Below are positions 9,554 to 20,634 of a stretch of 64,000 bases of DNA, piece by piece. Each line of letters begins with the position of its first letter. Positions within the stretch are counted from its first letter, which is position 1. Origin of the DNA: Lodderomyces elongisporus (lineage: Eukaryota; Ascomycota; Pichiomycetes; Serinales; Debaryomycetaceae); contig NC_083680.1 in assembly GCF_030384665.1 (NCBI RefSeq), positions 591,001 through 655,000 of the forward strand, read 5' to 3'. Below the pieces are notes generated by a model. The model made no database searches and had not been told where the DNA came from. It worked only from the letters and a program-made list of their open reading frames with translations. A program made the position numbers and the translations under genes.

Positions 9554-11800
9554 TTAACCATTTAAATGCTCTTCTGCTACAACATCATCTTTATCTGCGT
9601 CCTTCGAAGAGTCGACATGAGAATTTTTAACATCATTATTTACTTGATCTTGCTGCTCCTTGGCTCCGGCTTCACCAGATTTCATCATCATCATCGTCTT
9701 CTTCTTCTTCTCCTCCTCTTCTTTCTTGTTTGCCTCTTCTTCCAATTTCTTTTTTCTTTCCTTTTCCTCCTCTTGTTTCTTCTTTTCATCTTGATCATTA
9801 CTGTTTTTCTCTTGTTTAGCCAAAAGCACCTCCTCGGTTGTTCCCAATCTAGTTTGTTCATCACCATAAGCTTTACAAAACTGTTTACTAGCTTCAACTG
9901 CACAGTCCATCAATATTTCGTTTCCCAGATTCACATTGCTTTCACCGTTATTGCTAGCCATATTTTCATAATTAGCTAATAATTCATCTATCAATTCCTT
10001 GATTCCATATATATGCAAAAGACGATTATCTTCATCAGCAACGCTCAATGTTAAACTAAGAACATCTACATCCCTTTCAGTATCCATTTGCCACGATGAA
10101 ATGCCATTGGGGATCAATACATTTGGATCACGCTTGGCACATTGCACCTCATGCTTTCTCCAACCAACCACAGGGATATCAAAGGCAATTGAGGAAGACA
10201 AGTATATAACATTGAATGTTGATGAATCGGGGTCACGGCGAAGAATATAGAAATTGGGCCTGTACATGGAACGACCACAACCACAATGGTTGATATGTGC
10301 TCGAAGAAAGCCAACCCATGTACGTTGATATTGTGGGTTTTTTGCATCAATGGTCGATAAAGAAATTATCTCTGTTCCACCACGGACCGGACCAATCTTG
10401 GCATTGTCTTTGGCCTCTGATGGATCTTTATAAACAAAATCACACTTGCCTAAATCATTATCCTTCAGTACCAATTGGCATTTGAGTACTTCTAAATTGT
10501 CCCACTTGTAAATAATATAAAGATGGTTATCACCATCTGAAGTTCTTTCCATGGGATCAACAAATGGAGTCCAGTTCTTTTCAATTTTTTTTCGTGCTTC
10601 ACCATTAATTCTCAACTCGGCAACTTTGTTATACTTCACATTGTCAAATCTTTCATCTGCAATTCCATCGGTGTTTGTTTTACCTAGTTGGTATCGGAAG
10701 GGCCAGCCAACAAATATACTTCTATGCATTTCGTAACTGATCTGCATAGTAATATCGTTGGGTAATTCCTCCTCTTTTTGATCTGGCTTCAATTGTGCCA
10801 AATCTTTGACAAATTTCTGCTCCTTGAAATTCCGCTGATCAGAATTAAAAATTATTATTGGTTCTTGTTTGCCCATTTCATTCTGCACCATCATTATTCT
10901 AGTATCCTCTGGGCCGTACCATCGTCTCTTGGTGAAATCACTGTTGTGATAAAAAGGTATAGGTAAAAACTGTGGGAACCTCAAGTTCTGATATTCTCTT
11001 TTGCCTTCGGGAGTCATTGTGTTTACAACAAGCTCAACGTTGGTCATTTCTTGCCAGTTCTCATCAAACACTTGAGCATAGAGCAAGGAGATTTGTGGAT
11101 TCCATTTGATACCTCTGCGCGAAAACAAAACTCGAGACACCATAAGATGCACACCATGCTCGGGCATCCACACAGAAGTACCGGCAAACTTGTAGAAATG
11201 TTTGCGAACGGAACCTTCTTTGACCATTTGAGGTAACTTGCCCTCGAAAAATCCTGCAAGGTCTTTTAATGCATCTTCATTTTTCAACTGACGTATAAGG
11301 GTTTCAACCATGTTTTTGAAATCCTCATCAAACACACGGTCGTGGCTGGTGATTAACTCCTTGTTGACTTCCAACTCTGAGCAAGTCTTTTGATTGCTCA
11401 ATGGGTTGGTGAATATTTGCAAAGAATGTTTCTTCTTGTCCAATTTAACAATCTCCAGCGTTCCAGTGGTTGAATTCCCATCATAAGTAACAACTTTTTT
11501 TCCATCAATAATGTGTTTGGCCTTGTACATGGCTTCGTCTTGAAATCCATTGGGGAAGATCAATATAGGCGAGCTCAAATGGGTTTGTAACAATTCGGAA
11601 TCACCAGCATTCTCATAATACAACCCGCCGCTCTTGTCGCTGGAAAAGGAAAAGTTTGGCTTAATCTTCTCGAGTATTGAAGTATCTAGTGGATAGTGGT
11701 TAAGGGCTAAGTGCATGGGGTAAATTAGGAAGAGACATAGAACTACTCCAATGAGGATTCTCCGCACTGAAGGAGTCCGTAGTTTTCTCATCAGCAGCAT
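9554..11800 (-). CDS. Beta-1,2-mannosyltransferase, BMT family (downstream copy)
   Basis: 748-aa predicted type II Golgi membrane protein: short basic cytosolic tail (MLLMRKLRTPSVRR), one membrane anchor at about residues 15-32, then a lumenal domain. Family blocks visible are KFAGTSVWMPEHGVHLMVSRVLFSRR, NPQISLLYAQVFDENWQE, RRWYGPEDTRIMMV, NWTPFVDPMER, GPVRGGTEIISLST, HINHCGCGRSMYRPNFY and VQCAKRDPNVLIPNGIS. BMT enzymes add beta-1,2-linked mannose to Candida phosphopeptidomannan and phospholipomannan, which are surface antigens. The C-terminal ~110 residues are a low-complexity Lys/Glu-rich tail with a KKKTMMMM stretch, not present in the neighbouring paralogue in this form. It lies in tandem with the copy at 13045-15180, on the same strand. 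Family assignment is strong; which BMT number it matches is unknown. Confidence 0.9.
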   Translation of the reverse strand: MLLMRKLRTPSVRRILIGVVLCLFLIYPMHLALNHYPLDTSILEKIKPNFSFSSDKSGGLYYENAGDSELLQTHLSSPILIFPNGFQDEAMYKAKHIIDGKKVVTYDGNSTTGTLEIVKLDKKKHSLQIFTNPLSNQKTCSELEVNKELITSHDRVFDEDFKNMVETLIRQLKNEDALKDLAGFFEGKLPQMVKEGSVRKHFYKFAGTSVWMPEHGVHLMVSRVLFSRRGIKWNPQISLLYAQVFDENWQEMTNVELVVNTMTPEGKREYQNLRFPQFLPIPFYHNSDFTKRRWYGPEDTRIMMVQNEMGKQEPIIIFNSDQRNFKEQKFVKDLAQLKPDQKEEELPNDITMQISYEMHRSIFVGWPFRYQLGKTNTDGIADERFDNVKYNKVAELRINGEARKKIEKNWTPFVDPMERTSDGDNHLYIIYKWDNLEVLKCQLVLKDNDLGKCDFVYKDPSEAKDNAKIGPVRGGTEIISLSTIDAKNPQYQRTWVGFLRAHINHCGCGRSMYRPNFYILRRDPDSSTFNVIYLSSSIAFDIPVVGWRKHEVQCAKRDPNVLIPNGISSWQMDTERDVDVLSLTLSVADEDNRLLHIYGIKELIDELLANYENMASNNGESNVNLGNEILMDCAVEASKQFCKAYGDEQTRLGTTEEVLLAKQEKNSNDQDEKKKQEEEKERKKKLEEEANKKEEEEKKKKTMMMMKSGEAGAKEQQDQVNNDVKNSHVDSSKDADKDDVVAEEHLNG

Positions 11801-13044
11801 TATACTCTTGAAACTTTTGTTTTTTTTCTTCTGACTTTCTCCTATTTTTGTTTAGTTACTCTCTTGTAATTTTCCTTTCCTTTTTTTTTAGATCTCCTTT
11901 ACTTGGTTTCACTTGATTCTTGTATCGCTGAGTATATGGGACTACCTGTATCTTTTGTTGATTAAACTAAAAGTGGAAAACGAAAAAGAAAATTAGGGGA
12001 ATGGTTTCGTTTTAGCAATTATGGAAGGTCGGTATTGTAAAAAAATGATGGTGATGACTACGATTTTGGTTTGGTTGATGTCAAGTGTGACGGTACAAGG
12101 GTAACAAAGTTATGCTAATGTGTGAGTCAATGTATGAAAAGGCTCAACCTTTGAAAATGAAATATATATTGATTGCTAAATGCAGTTGGTTGCTTAACGA
12201 CTACTTGTTTTTGAAACCAAAAAAAAAAAAGAAAATAAAGAAAAAGAAAAAAAAAAAAGAAAAAAAAAATTTTAGTATACAAAAACATTGGAATAATTAA
12301 CAATAGATACAATAGATTCTCAGGAACACGATTATTGAAGATAAAGCAAACAAAGATTAGCCATAGATCGGGGAATTGGAAAAAGGAGAGCAAAAAGAAC
12401 CTCCCTTACCGCCCTCTTATCCTCTTATCCTCTTGCCCTATTTCTTCCTCTTCCTTCTCCTCCCCCGCCCCTTTACGCCAACCTATATATAAATAATAAT
12501 AGCAATAAGTGCAAATGACTTAAATTAACAAAAAAAAAAAAAAAGAAAAAATAAATTAATACGGAGTAATTAAATATTAAGACTAAAACTAAACAAATTT
12601 TCACATACGAGTCTATTCTCTTGTCTTCTTTCTTTTAGTTTTCACAATTTTCCTTTTTTCTGTTGCAACCTTCATGTCAACCTTTCGCTTAGGACAAGGA
12701 TTCTATTAAAAGATAATATAATATAATACAACGGTCAGGGTAGACGAATATTATTATAAACTGTCAAAAGATGTATAAAGAATATGTGTGCTGGTGCAAC
12801 CTCTATCACGATAAATTTATAATATAATAATTTGTTGGTTGTTGAGAAAAATTAGATTTTGTAACACAAATTACAATTTCCGCATTTTCCATCTAGCCCA
12901 CTTCACTCTATATATAGTTGAATCTAAAATGTTTCTATATAACTTCTCCATGAAAATATAAACCAAACCAAACTAAACCAGAATAAAATAAAATAAAATA
13001 CGCTGAAATTTAGTCTTTACTCAGCATCAAGAATTTTAAGAAAG
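11801..13044. other. Intergenic region between the two BMT genes
   Basis: About 1.24 kb, upstream of the left BMT copy and downstream of the right copy. It contains a long A/AAAG tract (12218-12270), pyrimidine-rich sequence with TCCTCTTATCC repeats (12411-12470), another A run (12530-12552) and AT-rich sequence. No convincing ORF or RNA gene is seen. Confidence 0.4.
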
Positions 13045-15180
13045 TTATCGTTCACCTTTTACTCTATCCTGTGTATCTTCACCAGGATGCTCATCTTGTT
13101 GCACTGGAATAGATTGCTCATTCTCGAGTGCTTTACTTTCCTCCTTGTCTTGGCCCTTGTTCTCTTGTTCCTTTTCAGGTGTCTCTGGTTTCGCCTTTGC
13201 ATTCGCCTTTGCATTTGCTTTCGCATTTGCCTCTTCCTTGGCCCTTTCTTCATCGCTCTTATTATCAATCATTCCAGCTTGCTTGGCCAATTCAATAGCT
13301 TCCTGTGACACGCCCAAATAATCTTGCAATTCGCCATACTTCTTGCAAAAGGTAATACTCTCGTCAATAACACAATCCACCTGCTTACTCTGCGAAACAC
13401 GACCATCCCATTTGAAATTTAAGGTATCTATTAATTTTTGCACCCCTCCCAAATGCACCAAATTGTCATCTTTATCAGCCACTGAAAGCGTAAGACTCAT
13501 GAAATCCAGTTTTGGATCATACATTGAAATACCGTTGGGGATAAGCACGTTAGGGTCACGTTTGGCACACTGGATCTCAGCGTATTTCCATCCATCAACC
13601 TGCATATTCATAGAGATTGATGATGATAAATAGGCTATTTTGAAATTGCCATTCTTGTGCTGAATAAGAACAACAAAGTTAGGCCTGTACATAGCTTTAC
13701 CACATCCGCATTGATTCAAGTGGGCACGCAAAAAGCCAATCCATATTTGTTTAATACCTTTTGAATGACTAGAGTATGTTGTTGAAATAGGAATAAGTTC
13801 CGTGCCTCCACGAACAGGTCCAACTTTTGAGGCAGAGTCATCCTGCTTAAACTGTTCGATACAGCGCGATACTAATCCTGGGCTTGCTAGTTCGCATCGG
13901 AGAATCTTGAGATGGTCCCATTGATAAACAATGTATAGATATTTATCTCCACCTCGCGTAGCAATACCCCTCTCCAGCGGATTAACAAATGGTGTCCAGT
14001 TCTTCTCGGTCTTTTCCCGCTCTTTTCCATCAATACGGAGCTCAGCTACTTTGTTGTAAATTACATTTTTGTACCTTCTCTCTTGCTGTCCATCGGTATT
14101 TTGTTTGCCTTGTTGATACCGAAAGAGGTATCCCATAAACATTGACCTGTAGAACCCATACTTGGTGCGCACAACTTCGTCATTGTTTGCTTTTGTTTGC
14201 ACTTCAATTACTTGTCTATGGAATGAGTTGTAAACAACAACGGGTTCCTCGTCGCCATACTCATTTTTCACCAAGAGCAATCTAGTATCTTCTGGTCCGT
14301 ACCATCTCTTATAAATCTTCTTGACGTTATGATAAAATGGAATGGGCATAAATTTGGGGAAATTCATCACTTCGTATTTCCGCTCGCCAAATTCATCGAT
14401 TACTGGCACCACCAAGTCAACGTTTTGCAATTCGACCCATTTTTCATCGTATATTTGGGCATACAAGAGTGAGATTTGGGGGTTGGCTTTTCTTGCATTT
14501 TGGCTAAATATCACGCGGCTTACCATAAGATGTACGCCATGCTTAGCGAGCCATACTGAAGTAGCGGCAAACTTGTAAAAATGCTTTTCATTTAATGCAT
14601 CTTTCTCAATAATCTCGGGTAATTTTTCCTGAAAGAATGGTCGCAATTCTACAAATGCAGGATCATGCGTGATTTGTTCGAGTAGAGTTGACGCTATCAA
14701 CTTCCAGTTATCGTGGAACTTGAGATCTTGCAGGATGGTAACATTTTTGGCAATTTCTAAACTTTTGCATGTGTCACGAGTAGTTTTGTGTTTTGCTTCT
14801 TCTGAAGCCGACTCTGGTGTTGATGCAAAGATGAGGAATGGGTGTGGTATATAAGTTTGTCCAGTGATGTAGTTACTAATTGGTTTAACGCTACCACCAA
14901 ACTCGATAATCTTTGCATTGTCTTGGGTGATATTCTGGGTGAGTCTTAATTTGGGGTCAAAGTTTGATGGTAAAATCGTGAGTCCTTGCGTATGGAACTT
15001 GGAGACTGGGTACTCCAATGGGTCGACATGCTCGATTCTGAAGTTGAACTGTCTTTTGACGGTGTCATATGCATTGAGGTAGTGCAAGATCGCTATAGCA
15101 GTGATGAATATGGGGATCAAGAAGTAGGTCTTTTTAATCTGCCTTGTCTTGGGAAATAGTGGAATGTATTGTTTAATCAT
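13045..15180 (-). CDS. Beta-1,2-mannosyltransferase, BMT family (upstream copy)
   Basis: 711-aa type II membrane protein paralogous to the product of 9554-11800. The anchor is at about residues 19-37 (YFLIPIFITAIAILHYL). The same blocks follow in the same order: KFAATSVWLAKHGVHLMVSRVIFS, NPQISLLYAQIYDEKW, KRWYGPEDTRLLLV, NWTPFVNPLERG, GPVRGGTELIPIST, HLNQCGCGKAMYRPNF, IQCAKRDPNVLIPNGIS and LTLSVADKDDNLVHLGG. The tail is again charged and repetitive (ANAKANAKANAKAKPETPEKEQEN) but of different composition from the neighbour. The predicted role is addition of beta-1,2-mannose in cell-wall mannan or phospholipomannan in the Golgi. Tandem arrangement and shared blocks indicate a local duplication followed by divergence of the stalk and tail. 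The ATG at 15180 directly precedes the basic cytosolic tail. Confidence 0.9.
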   Translation of the reverse strand: MIKQYIPLFPKTRQIKKTYFLIPIFITAIAILHYLNAYDTVKRQFNFRIEHVDPLEYPVSKFHTQGLTILPSNFDPKLRLTQNITQDNAKIIEFGGSVKPISNYITGQTYIPHPFLIFASTPESASEEAKHKTTRDTCKSLEIAKNVTILQDLKFHDNWKLIASTLLEQITHDPAFVELRPFFQEKLPEIIEKDALNEKHFYKFAATSVWLAKHGVHLMVSRVIFSQNARKANPQISLLYAQIYDEKWVELQNVDLVVPVIDEFGERKYEVMNFPKFMPIPFYHNVKKIYKRWYGPEDTRLLLVKNEYGDEEPVVVYNSFHRQVIEVQTKANNDEVVRTKYGFYRSMFMGYLFRYQQGKQNTDGQQERRYKNVIYNKVAELRIDGKEREKTEKNWTPFVNPLERGIATRGGDKYLYIVYQWDHLKILRCELASPGLVSRCIEQFKQDDSASKVGPVRGGTELIPISTTYSSHSKGIKQIWIGFLRAHLNQCGCGKAMYRPNFVVLIQHKNGNFKIAYLSSSISMNMQVDGWKYAEIQCAKRDPNVLIPNGISMYDPKLDFMSLTLSVADKDDNLVHLGGVQKLIDTLNFKWDGRVSQSKQVDCVIDESITFCKKYGELQDYLGVSQEAIELAKQAGMIDNKSDEERAKEEANAKANAKANAKAKPETPEKEQENKGQDKEESKALENEQSIPVQQDEHPGEDTQDRVKGER

Positions 15181-16453
15181 TTTTGGATTATAATTGAAAA
15201 GTGAAAAAAAAGAAAAAAAAAAGGAGGAGGGAAGAGGAAAGGAGGAACACGTGGTACCTCTTGATGAGCAAATTTGTTGGTGGGTACTTTTGAAAAGCCC
15301 GATCTGATCCTTTCAAATATGAGTCGAAATGATTGTTCAGGAGATCTTGTAATTGCAAAAGATGTTGGATCTATATATTTCAGATGAACAAACCAAAAAA
15401 AAAAAATGAAAAAAAAAACGAAAACTAAGAAGATTAAAAAAAAAATGAAAATGAGAGGAAGAAGAAGAAGAACAAGAACAAGAACATCAACAAGCAAAGA
15501 GGTGGTACTAGCCAAACGCATGAAAGATTGCGCTTTATAATCTACTACTCTTCTTTTTTGCTGTTTTGTAAAAAAAGAAGAACAAGCCACAAAGGATGGA
15601 GAAGATGTGGATCTGGATGCATCGGGTGCAATTTGGCCATAACTTCTCTCATCTTTTTTTTTTTTTGAGTGGTGGGTGGTGGTGGCTAAGTTGTATATAC
15701 ACATTTATTTTTTTCAGTGACAAGAAAAATGAAAAAAAAGAGAGACACAAAATAAAGAATAAAAAAATATCTCATACTTTGTGTATTTTGGGGGAGAAGT
15801 TTGAGAAGAAGGGAAACAGCAAAATTATGAGCCCTTGCACGTGACTCAGGTACATTGTGGTAAAACGAGCAAAGAGAAAACAAAAGAAAAGAAAAAGAAA
15901 AAAAAGTACCACAGAAAGAGTTGAAAGGATACTCCAATATAGCAAGAAGATGATAGAAGCAATAGCAGCACAAGCCAATACTTGTTTGTAGCATAGACTA
16001 AATGGGTGCTATAAATAATTTTTCACTTATACGGGCTCAACACATAGACTCACATAGACTCACATATAGTCTATCAAGCACACGTGTAGAGAGATCAAAA
16101 AAGACATATTCAAAAAAAAAAAAAAAGAGAAAAGTTATAAAAAACCAGTAGTATACAAACCACCCTCTCTCTTTCTTTATCACGTCTTTTTTTTTCCCCT
16201 ATCTCCCTCCCTACCTCATTCACTCTTTCCTTGTCTTTGAAACCAACCTATCCTTCAATTTGTTTTGTTTTTTTTAAAAAAAAAAATAGAAAGAAAGAGT
16301 CAACTATATATTACTTGAGGTCTGCTATATCGCAATTCTACTTTAACTTATCTCCTTTTCTCCTCCTTCTGACCATCCAAGACTTTCTTTTAGATAAATT
16401 ATCATGTACAATCCAAAAGAATTTTAATCTCTCTTAGTCTTCCAGATCTACTA

Positions 16454-16484
<31 letters not shown>

Positions 16485-17257
16485 TAAAAACCAATATTGT
16501 ATGACAGGTGCTACCATTTGTTATTTTTAGCAACTTTCGAACTGCACATGGGCTAAGCCATGTGAGCGATTTTATATTATGTATGAAAAATTGATGGTGT
16601 AAAGTTATTGTTGAAACATTGTCTCTATCTATCATACGAATATGAACTATGTCTTGTATAATGCTTCAGTTGAGTGAGTTTCAACCAGTTTTTTTTGTTG
16701 TGTTTCTGTATATTTTTTATTTCTATATTTTTTTTTGGTCTTTAATTCAAATAATACGGTATATTGTGATTGAACATGACAATATATTTTGAAGTGATTC
16801 TATGCCAAAAAAAAAGGAGAAAGAAAGAGAGAAAAAGGAGACGAAAGATAAAGAGAGAGATAGTCTAAATTTATGTGCTCACGGCTGGTGATTACAAACC
16901 CATGTAAAAAAAATGATTTGATTTTTATATGTATATGTATACATTCTGTCAACAGCCATATACAGGGTATCGTGTAGACCGCAAATGTTATATATATATA
17001 TATATATATATTAAGACATGTTTAAAGCCATGTTTGTTGTAACCTAACCTACTTGCTCCGATTGAGTACATTAACTTTACTTGTTTAAAGGAATAAAATA
17101 GCAAATGATATAAAGTAAAGACAAATACTGAATGATCAACAGTTGTAGAAATAAAAGAAACAGTATTGGAAAATACAAGTTGAGAAATAAAAGAAGAGAC
17201 AAACTGATAGATTATAGATGAAGAAAGAGAAAAAAGGATATATATCTACTTCACAAC
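15181..17257. other. Long intergenic region upstream of the right BMT gene
   Basis: About 2.1 kb. It holds many A and T runs, AT microsatellites at 16461-16486 and 16988-17012, a GAAGAAGAA stretch near 15461-15475, and a CACGTGACTCA element at about 15838 that combines an E-box-like CACGTG with a Gcn4-type TGACTCA. A more complex block at 16499-16600 contains a perfect 7-bp hairpin (16545-16551 with 16558-16564). No supported ORF is seen. The length suggests an extended promoter. Confidence 0.4.
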
Positions 17258-18289
17258 TTACTCTACTTTACGTTTTTTAGCATCAATAATCTGCTGAACT
17301 GAATCGATAATTGATTTGCCAAGTGTGATAAACTCAAACCCTAAGATCTGCTTGGTCTTTGAGTTGTCAATACTTGCCAAAGTTTCAGCAACAACTGTTG
17401 GTCCAGAACCAGGTTCACCAGTTGGAACATCTTTCAATTCCTCTGGGAACTTCTCCTTAACAATATCAATAATGGACTGCTCGGTGAATTGACCAGCATT
17501 CAACAAGAGCCTTTGCCCTTTGGCCTCTGGATTTTCAAATGCAACCAAATGTGCCTTTGCCACATCCCTTACATCAATCCATCCACCTTTGAATGGTGGT
17601 ATCTTGTCTCCACTTTTTAATTTAGTAAGCGAATTAATCACTTCCGAACTAGTATTCAAATTATCTTTAACTTCAGAGTCAAACAACTGGGGTCCAAACA
17701 CAAATGTAGGATTCACTGTGGTCAATTCAAATCCACTGGAATTGTCTCTGATAAAGTCCCAAGCAGCTCTTTCAGCAAACGTCTTTGACGCACGATACCC
17801 ATTAACTGGATTGGCAACAGCTTCCTCTTGCGTGACTTCATTCCAATCTGCTTCAGAGAGTATAGCCTTTGGATCAGCAACAACACTAGCAGTACCAATG
17901 GCTGCAAACGAAGAGGTAATAACAACATCCTTTATATTCTTACCATACTTTTGAATGGCAATCAATGCATTCTTGGTACCTTCAACCGCAGGCTCAAGTA
18001 ACTCCTTGGCAATATCAGTGGCTTTGAAATGGAATGGAGATGCCGTGTGAATGAAAACTGTGGCGTCTTCATTCTCTCTTAATACCTCATCAAATGCATG
18101 CGGCTTAGCAACATCCTCAACAACGACATAACTCAAGTTCGATGGTGAGTTGAAAAGTTTAAGCAAATGATCACCTTTTGCCTTGGATCGAACGGTGGCA
18201 ACAACGGTATAGTTTTGTTGCAAGAGCTCACTGAGTATGTGTTGAGCAATGAATCCAGTAGCTCCCGATAAGATAATTTTAGCTGGCAT
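17258..18289 (-). CDS. GRE2: NADPH-dependent aldehyde/methylglyoxal reductase, GRE2/GRP2 type
   Basis: 343-aa extended short-chain dehydrogenase/reductase. The Rossmann dinucleotide motif is GATGFIA at residues 9-15. The catalytic Tyr-x-x-x-Lys is Y165/K169 in NGYRASK, with the upstream serine in VVITSSFAAIG (about 124-132). TVNPTFVFGPQ and GGWIDVRDVAKAHLVAFE are typical of the Gre2 / dihydroflavonol-reductase-like family. S. cerevisiae Gre2 (342 aa) reduces methylglyoxal and several aldehydes and ketones with NADPH; the Candida homologue Grp2 is induced by stress. The short basic end (DAKKRKVE) has no targeting signal I recognise. The start is the ATG at 18289 after a T-rich leader. Yeasts often carry several paralogues, so the exact orthologue is not certain. 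Confidence 0.88.
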   Translation of the reverse strand: MPAKIILSGATGFIAQHILSELLQQNYTVVATVRSKAKGDHLLKLFNSPSNLSYVVVEDVAKPHAFDEVLRENEDATVFIHTASPFHFKATDIAKELLEPAVEGTKNALIAIQKYGKNIKDVVITSSFAAIGTASVVADPKAILSEADWNEVTQEEAVANPVNGYRASKTFAERAAWDFIRDNSSGFELTTVNPTFVFGPQLFDSEVKDNLNTSSEVINSLTKLKSGDKIPPFKGGWIDVRDVAKAHLVAFENPEAKGQRLLLNAGQFTEQSIIDIVKEKFPEELKDVPTGEPGSGPTVVAETLASIDNSKTKQILGFEFITLGKSIIDSVQQIIDAKKRKVE

Positions 18290-19230
18290 AGTTGATTCTT
18301 TTTTTTTTTCTTCCTTTTTTTTTTACAATTTGCGTATCTCTAGCCTTTTTGTTGGAACTATTTAATTGAAATTGTTTTCTTGACTTGTCCTTTCTCCGTT
18401 TTTGACTTGTGTTGTATGTGAAGTAAGAATAAAAAGGGGGGGTAAATTGTTAAAAAGAAAAGAAAAAAAAGGTAAAGAGTCAAAAGAGGAATTGGATTGA
18501 AGATATATACGTAATTTATATATTTATATATACATTGTTTTCTTTTTAGAATGAAAAAAATGGTGGTTCGTTAAATTGGCAAGCTGTGCATTGTGTGTGG
18601 AAGTGTGGAAGTGTGGAGATTGGATAATCAAAAAATAAAAAATAAAAAATAAAAAATTAAAAATTAAAATTAAAATAAAGGAGATCCGAGAGCAATTTAT
18701 TGAAAAAAAAAATAATAATAATAAAAAACAACAAAAGAAGGTACTAGCGGCTGGCGGCTAATCAAGGTAGCGTTGAATATTATTAATGTGGATTATTAGA
18801 GTATACGTTAAACGAAGAAAGTATCAAGAGGCGCAAAGATAGATATTGTGGAGAGGGGGGGGAGCGGGATATTGTTCAACAGAGTCATAGATGGTGATGA
18901 TCTACATGTTCGTTCTTCCTCTTTTCTTCTTCTTTTCTTCGCTTCTTCTTTTCTTATTCTTTTCTTCTTTTCTTCTTTCAAGAGACTTTCATCATATTAT
19001 ATCAAAAGCAAACATAATAGACCAGTAGCATTCATTTTTTGTGAGAAACAAATAAAAAAAGATGATGATGAAAAAGAACTTATACACATTGATAAGTCAA
19101 TTCTTCTTTTTTAGTTTTCCTTCTTACTTTGTACAGTTGATACACAGAGTAAAATAATAGAGTTAAAGAAAAAGAAAAAGAAAAAGAAAACCTATAGTTA
19201 AAACATGATTTATATAAATTAAAGACCATT
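18290..19230. other. Intergenic region, GRE2 promoter and ARG3 3' flank
   Basis: About 940 bp. Poly-T/poly-A runs flank the GRE2 start, an ATAAAAA repeat lies at about 18630-18670, and a CTTCTTTTC-rich stretch lies at 18920-18980. No gene is seen. Confidence 0.4.
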
Positions 19231-20292
19231 CTATTTTAGTAAATCACCTTTGTTGATTACAAATGCTTCAATGACTGCCATTGCTGCATATAATCTATTT
19301 TCTGCTTCTTGGAATACCACAGAATTGTCACTGTAGAATACATCATCTGCAACTTCTTCTTGGTGTCTAGGTAAACAGTGCATAAAGATCCAGTTGGAAT
19401 TCACTCCACCTTCTTTAACCATTTGTTGTGTGATTTGATACCCTTCAAATTGTTTCAATTTAGCTTGCTTCTGTGCTTCTTCACCCATTGAGATCCACGT
19501 ATCGGTAACCACAATGTTTGCATCCTTTACTGCTTCTTTGGGGTCATTCACGATTTCAAAATTAAGATTTAGCTCGCCAGCTAAGCTTTTGGCATCTGAC
19601 TCTACTTCTTGATCAAACTTGATTGACTCTGGAATCGATACCGACACGTTAATTCCGAGTTTCAAACATGCAATGGCCAAATCATTAATAACATTATTGG
19701 CGTCACCTACCCATGCCAATTTCAACCCCTTGGTCTCACCAAACTTTTCTTTAATGGTCAAAAGATCAGCAATGGCTTGCAATGGGTGGTACTTGTCACA
19801 CAAGGAATTGATAATAGGAACACTCGAGTCCTTGCACAAGTCCAAGATATCCTGGTGCTTATTCACTCTAGCAAATATGCATGATGTCATTGAGCTAATG
19901 ACTCTAGTGGTATCATACATCGATTCATTGACCCCAAGTTGGATATCGTCTTTACCCAAAAACATGGGTTGAGCGCCAAAAAATGATGCAGCACCTTCTG
20001 TACTTATCCTGGTTCTAGTAGATCTTTTGGAAAAGAGTAATGCAACTAATTTGCCCAACAATTTTTGGTGGTTCTCAACAATTTGCTGTTGCAGGCCAGA
20101 CTTGTATATCGACTTTAATGTTTGTGCTTTGTTGATAAGCGAGCTAAACTCATCGTTTGACAATTGTGAAATGTTAACCAAATGGCGTGGCGAGGAAGAT
20201 GCCGAGGTGGTGGCTGTAGTGGGTTGTGCAGATGCCCTCAAAGTAGAGGTTGTGGAAAAAAGTCTAGTTTTCAATGCTGTTTTGGCGGACAT
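19231..20292 (-). CDS. ARG3: Ornithine carbamoyltransferase with mitochondrial-type leader
   Basis: 353-aa enzyme that joins ornithine and carbamoyl phosphate to give citrulline in arginine synthesis. Signatures are STRTR at residues 91-95 (carbamoyl-phosphate binding), KYHPLQAIADL, the DTWISMG loop that closes over ornithine, and FMHCLPRH with the active-site cysteine. The first ~35 residues are rich in Thr, Ser, Ala and Arg and lack acidic residues (KTALKTRLFSTTSTLRAS), as in a cleavable mitochondrial presequence; the mature domain begins near HLVNISQLS. S. cerevisiae Arg3 is cytosolic and lacks such a leader, whereas many other fungi keep the enzyme in mitochondria. Three TGACTCA-type sites lie upstream. 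The start is the ATG at 20292. Confidence 0.96.
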   Translation of the reverse strand: MSAKTALKTRLFSTTSTLRASAQPTTATTSASSSPRHLVNISQLSNDEFSSLINKAQTLKSIYKSGLQQQIVENHQKLLGKLVALLFSKRSTRTRISTEGAASFFGAQPMFLGKDDIQLGVNESMYDTTRVISSMTSCIFARVNKHQDILDLCKDSSVPIINSLCDKYHPLQAIADLLTIKEKFGETKGLKLAWVGDANNVINDLAIACLKLGINVSVSIPESIKFDQEVESDAKSLAGELNLNFEIVNDPKEAVKDANIVVTDTWISMGEEAQKQAKLKQFEGYQITQQMVKEGGVNSNWIFMHCLPRHQEEVADDVFYSDNSVVFQEAENRLYAAMAVIEAFVINKGDLLK

Positions 20293-20556
20293 TGTGAATT
20301 CTTGTGGATACTATAATCGTTTATCAATATGTTTATAAATGTATAAAGTTTTCTCTGTGATATGAATGGAAAGAAAACAGAAAAAGAGAAAAGAAGAAAA
20401 GAGAAAAGAAGAAAAGGAAAAAAATGAAGGAAAGGGAAACAAACTTTTGAGAAAAAAGTGATTCTCTGATCTCCTCTTTATATAGTTCCAAAAAAAAAAA
20501 TTATTTTCAATTTGAAGAAGGAAGAAAAAATTTTTCTTTTTGCCAGATCCGGTAAA

Positions 20557-20563
20557 TGAGTCA
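20557..20563. promoter_or_regulatory. Gcn4-type site upstream of ARG3
   Basis: TGAGTCA, the complement of the consensus TGACTCA bound by Gcn4, about 265 bp upstream of the ARG3 ATG. ARG3 is a standard target of general amino-acid control, so the match is meaningful in context. Confidence 0.65.
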
Positions 20564-20634
20564 AGTAAAAAAATTCATTACCCGCGCTCAACCTATACCG
20601 ATATCTTTGTGCAACACATAGTACTTGCAAAACC

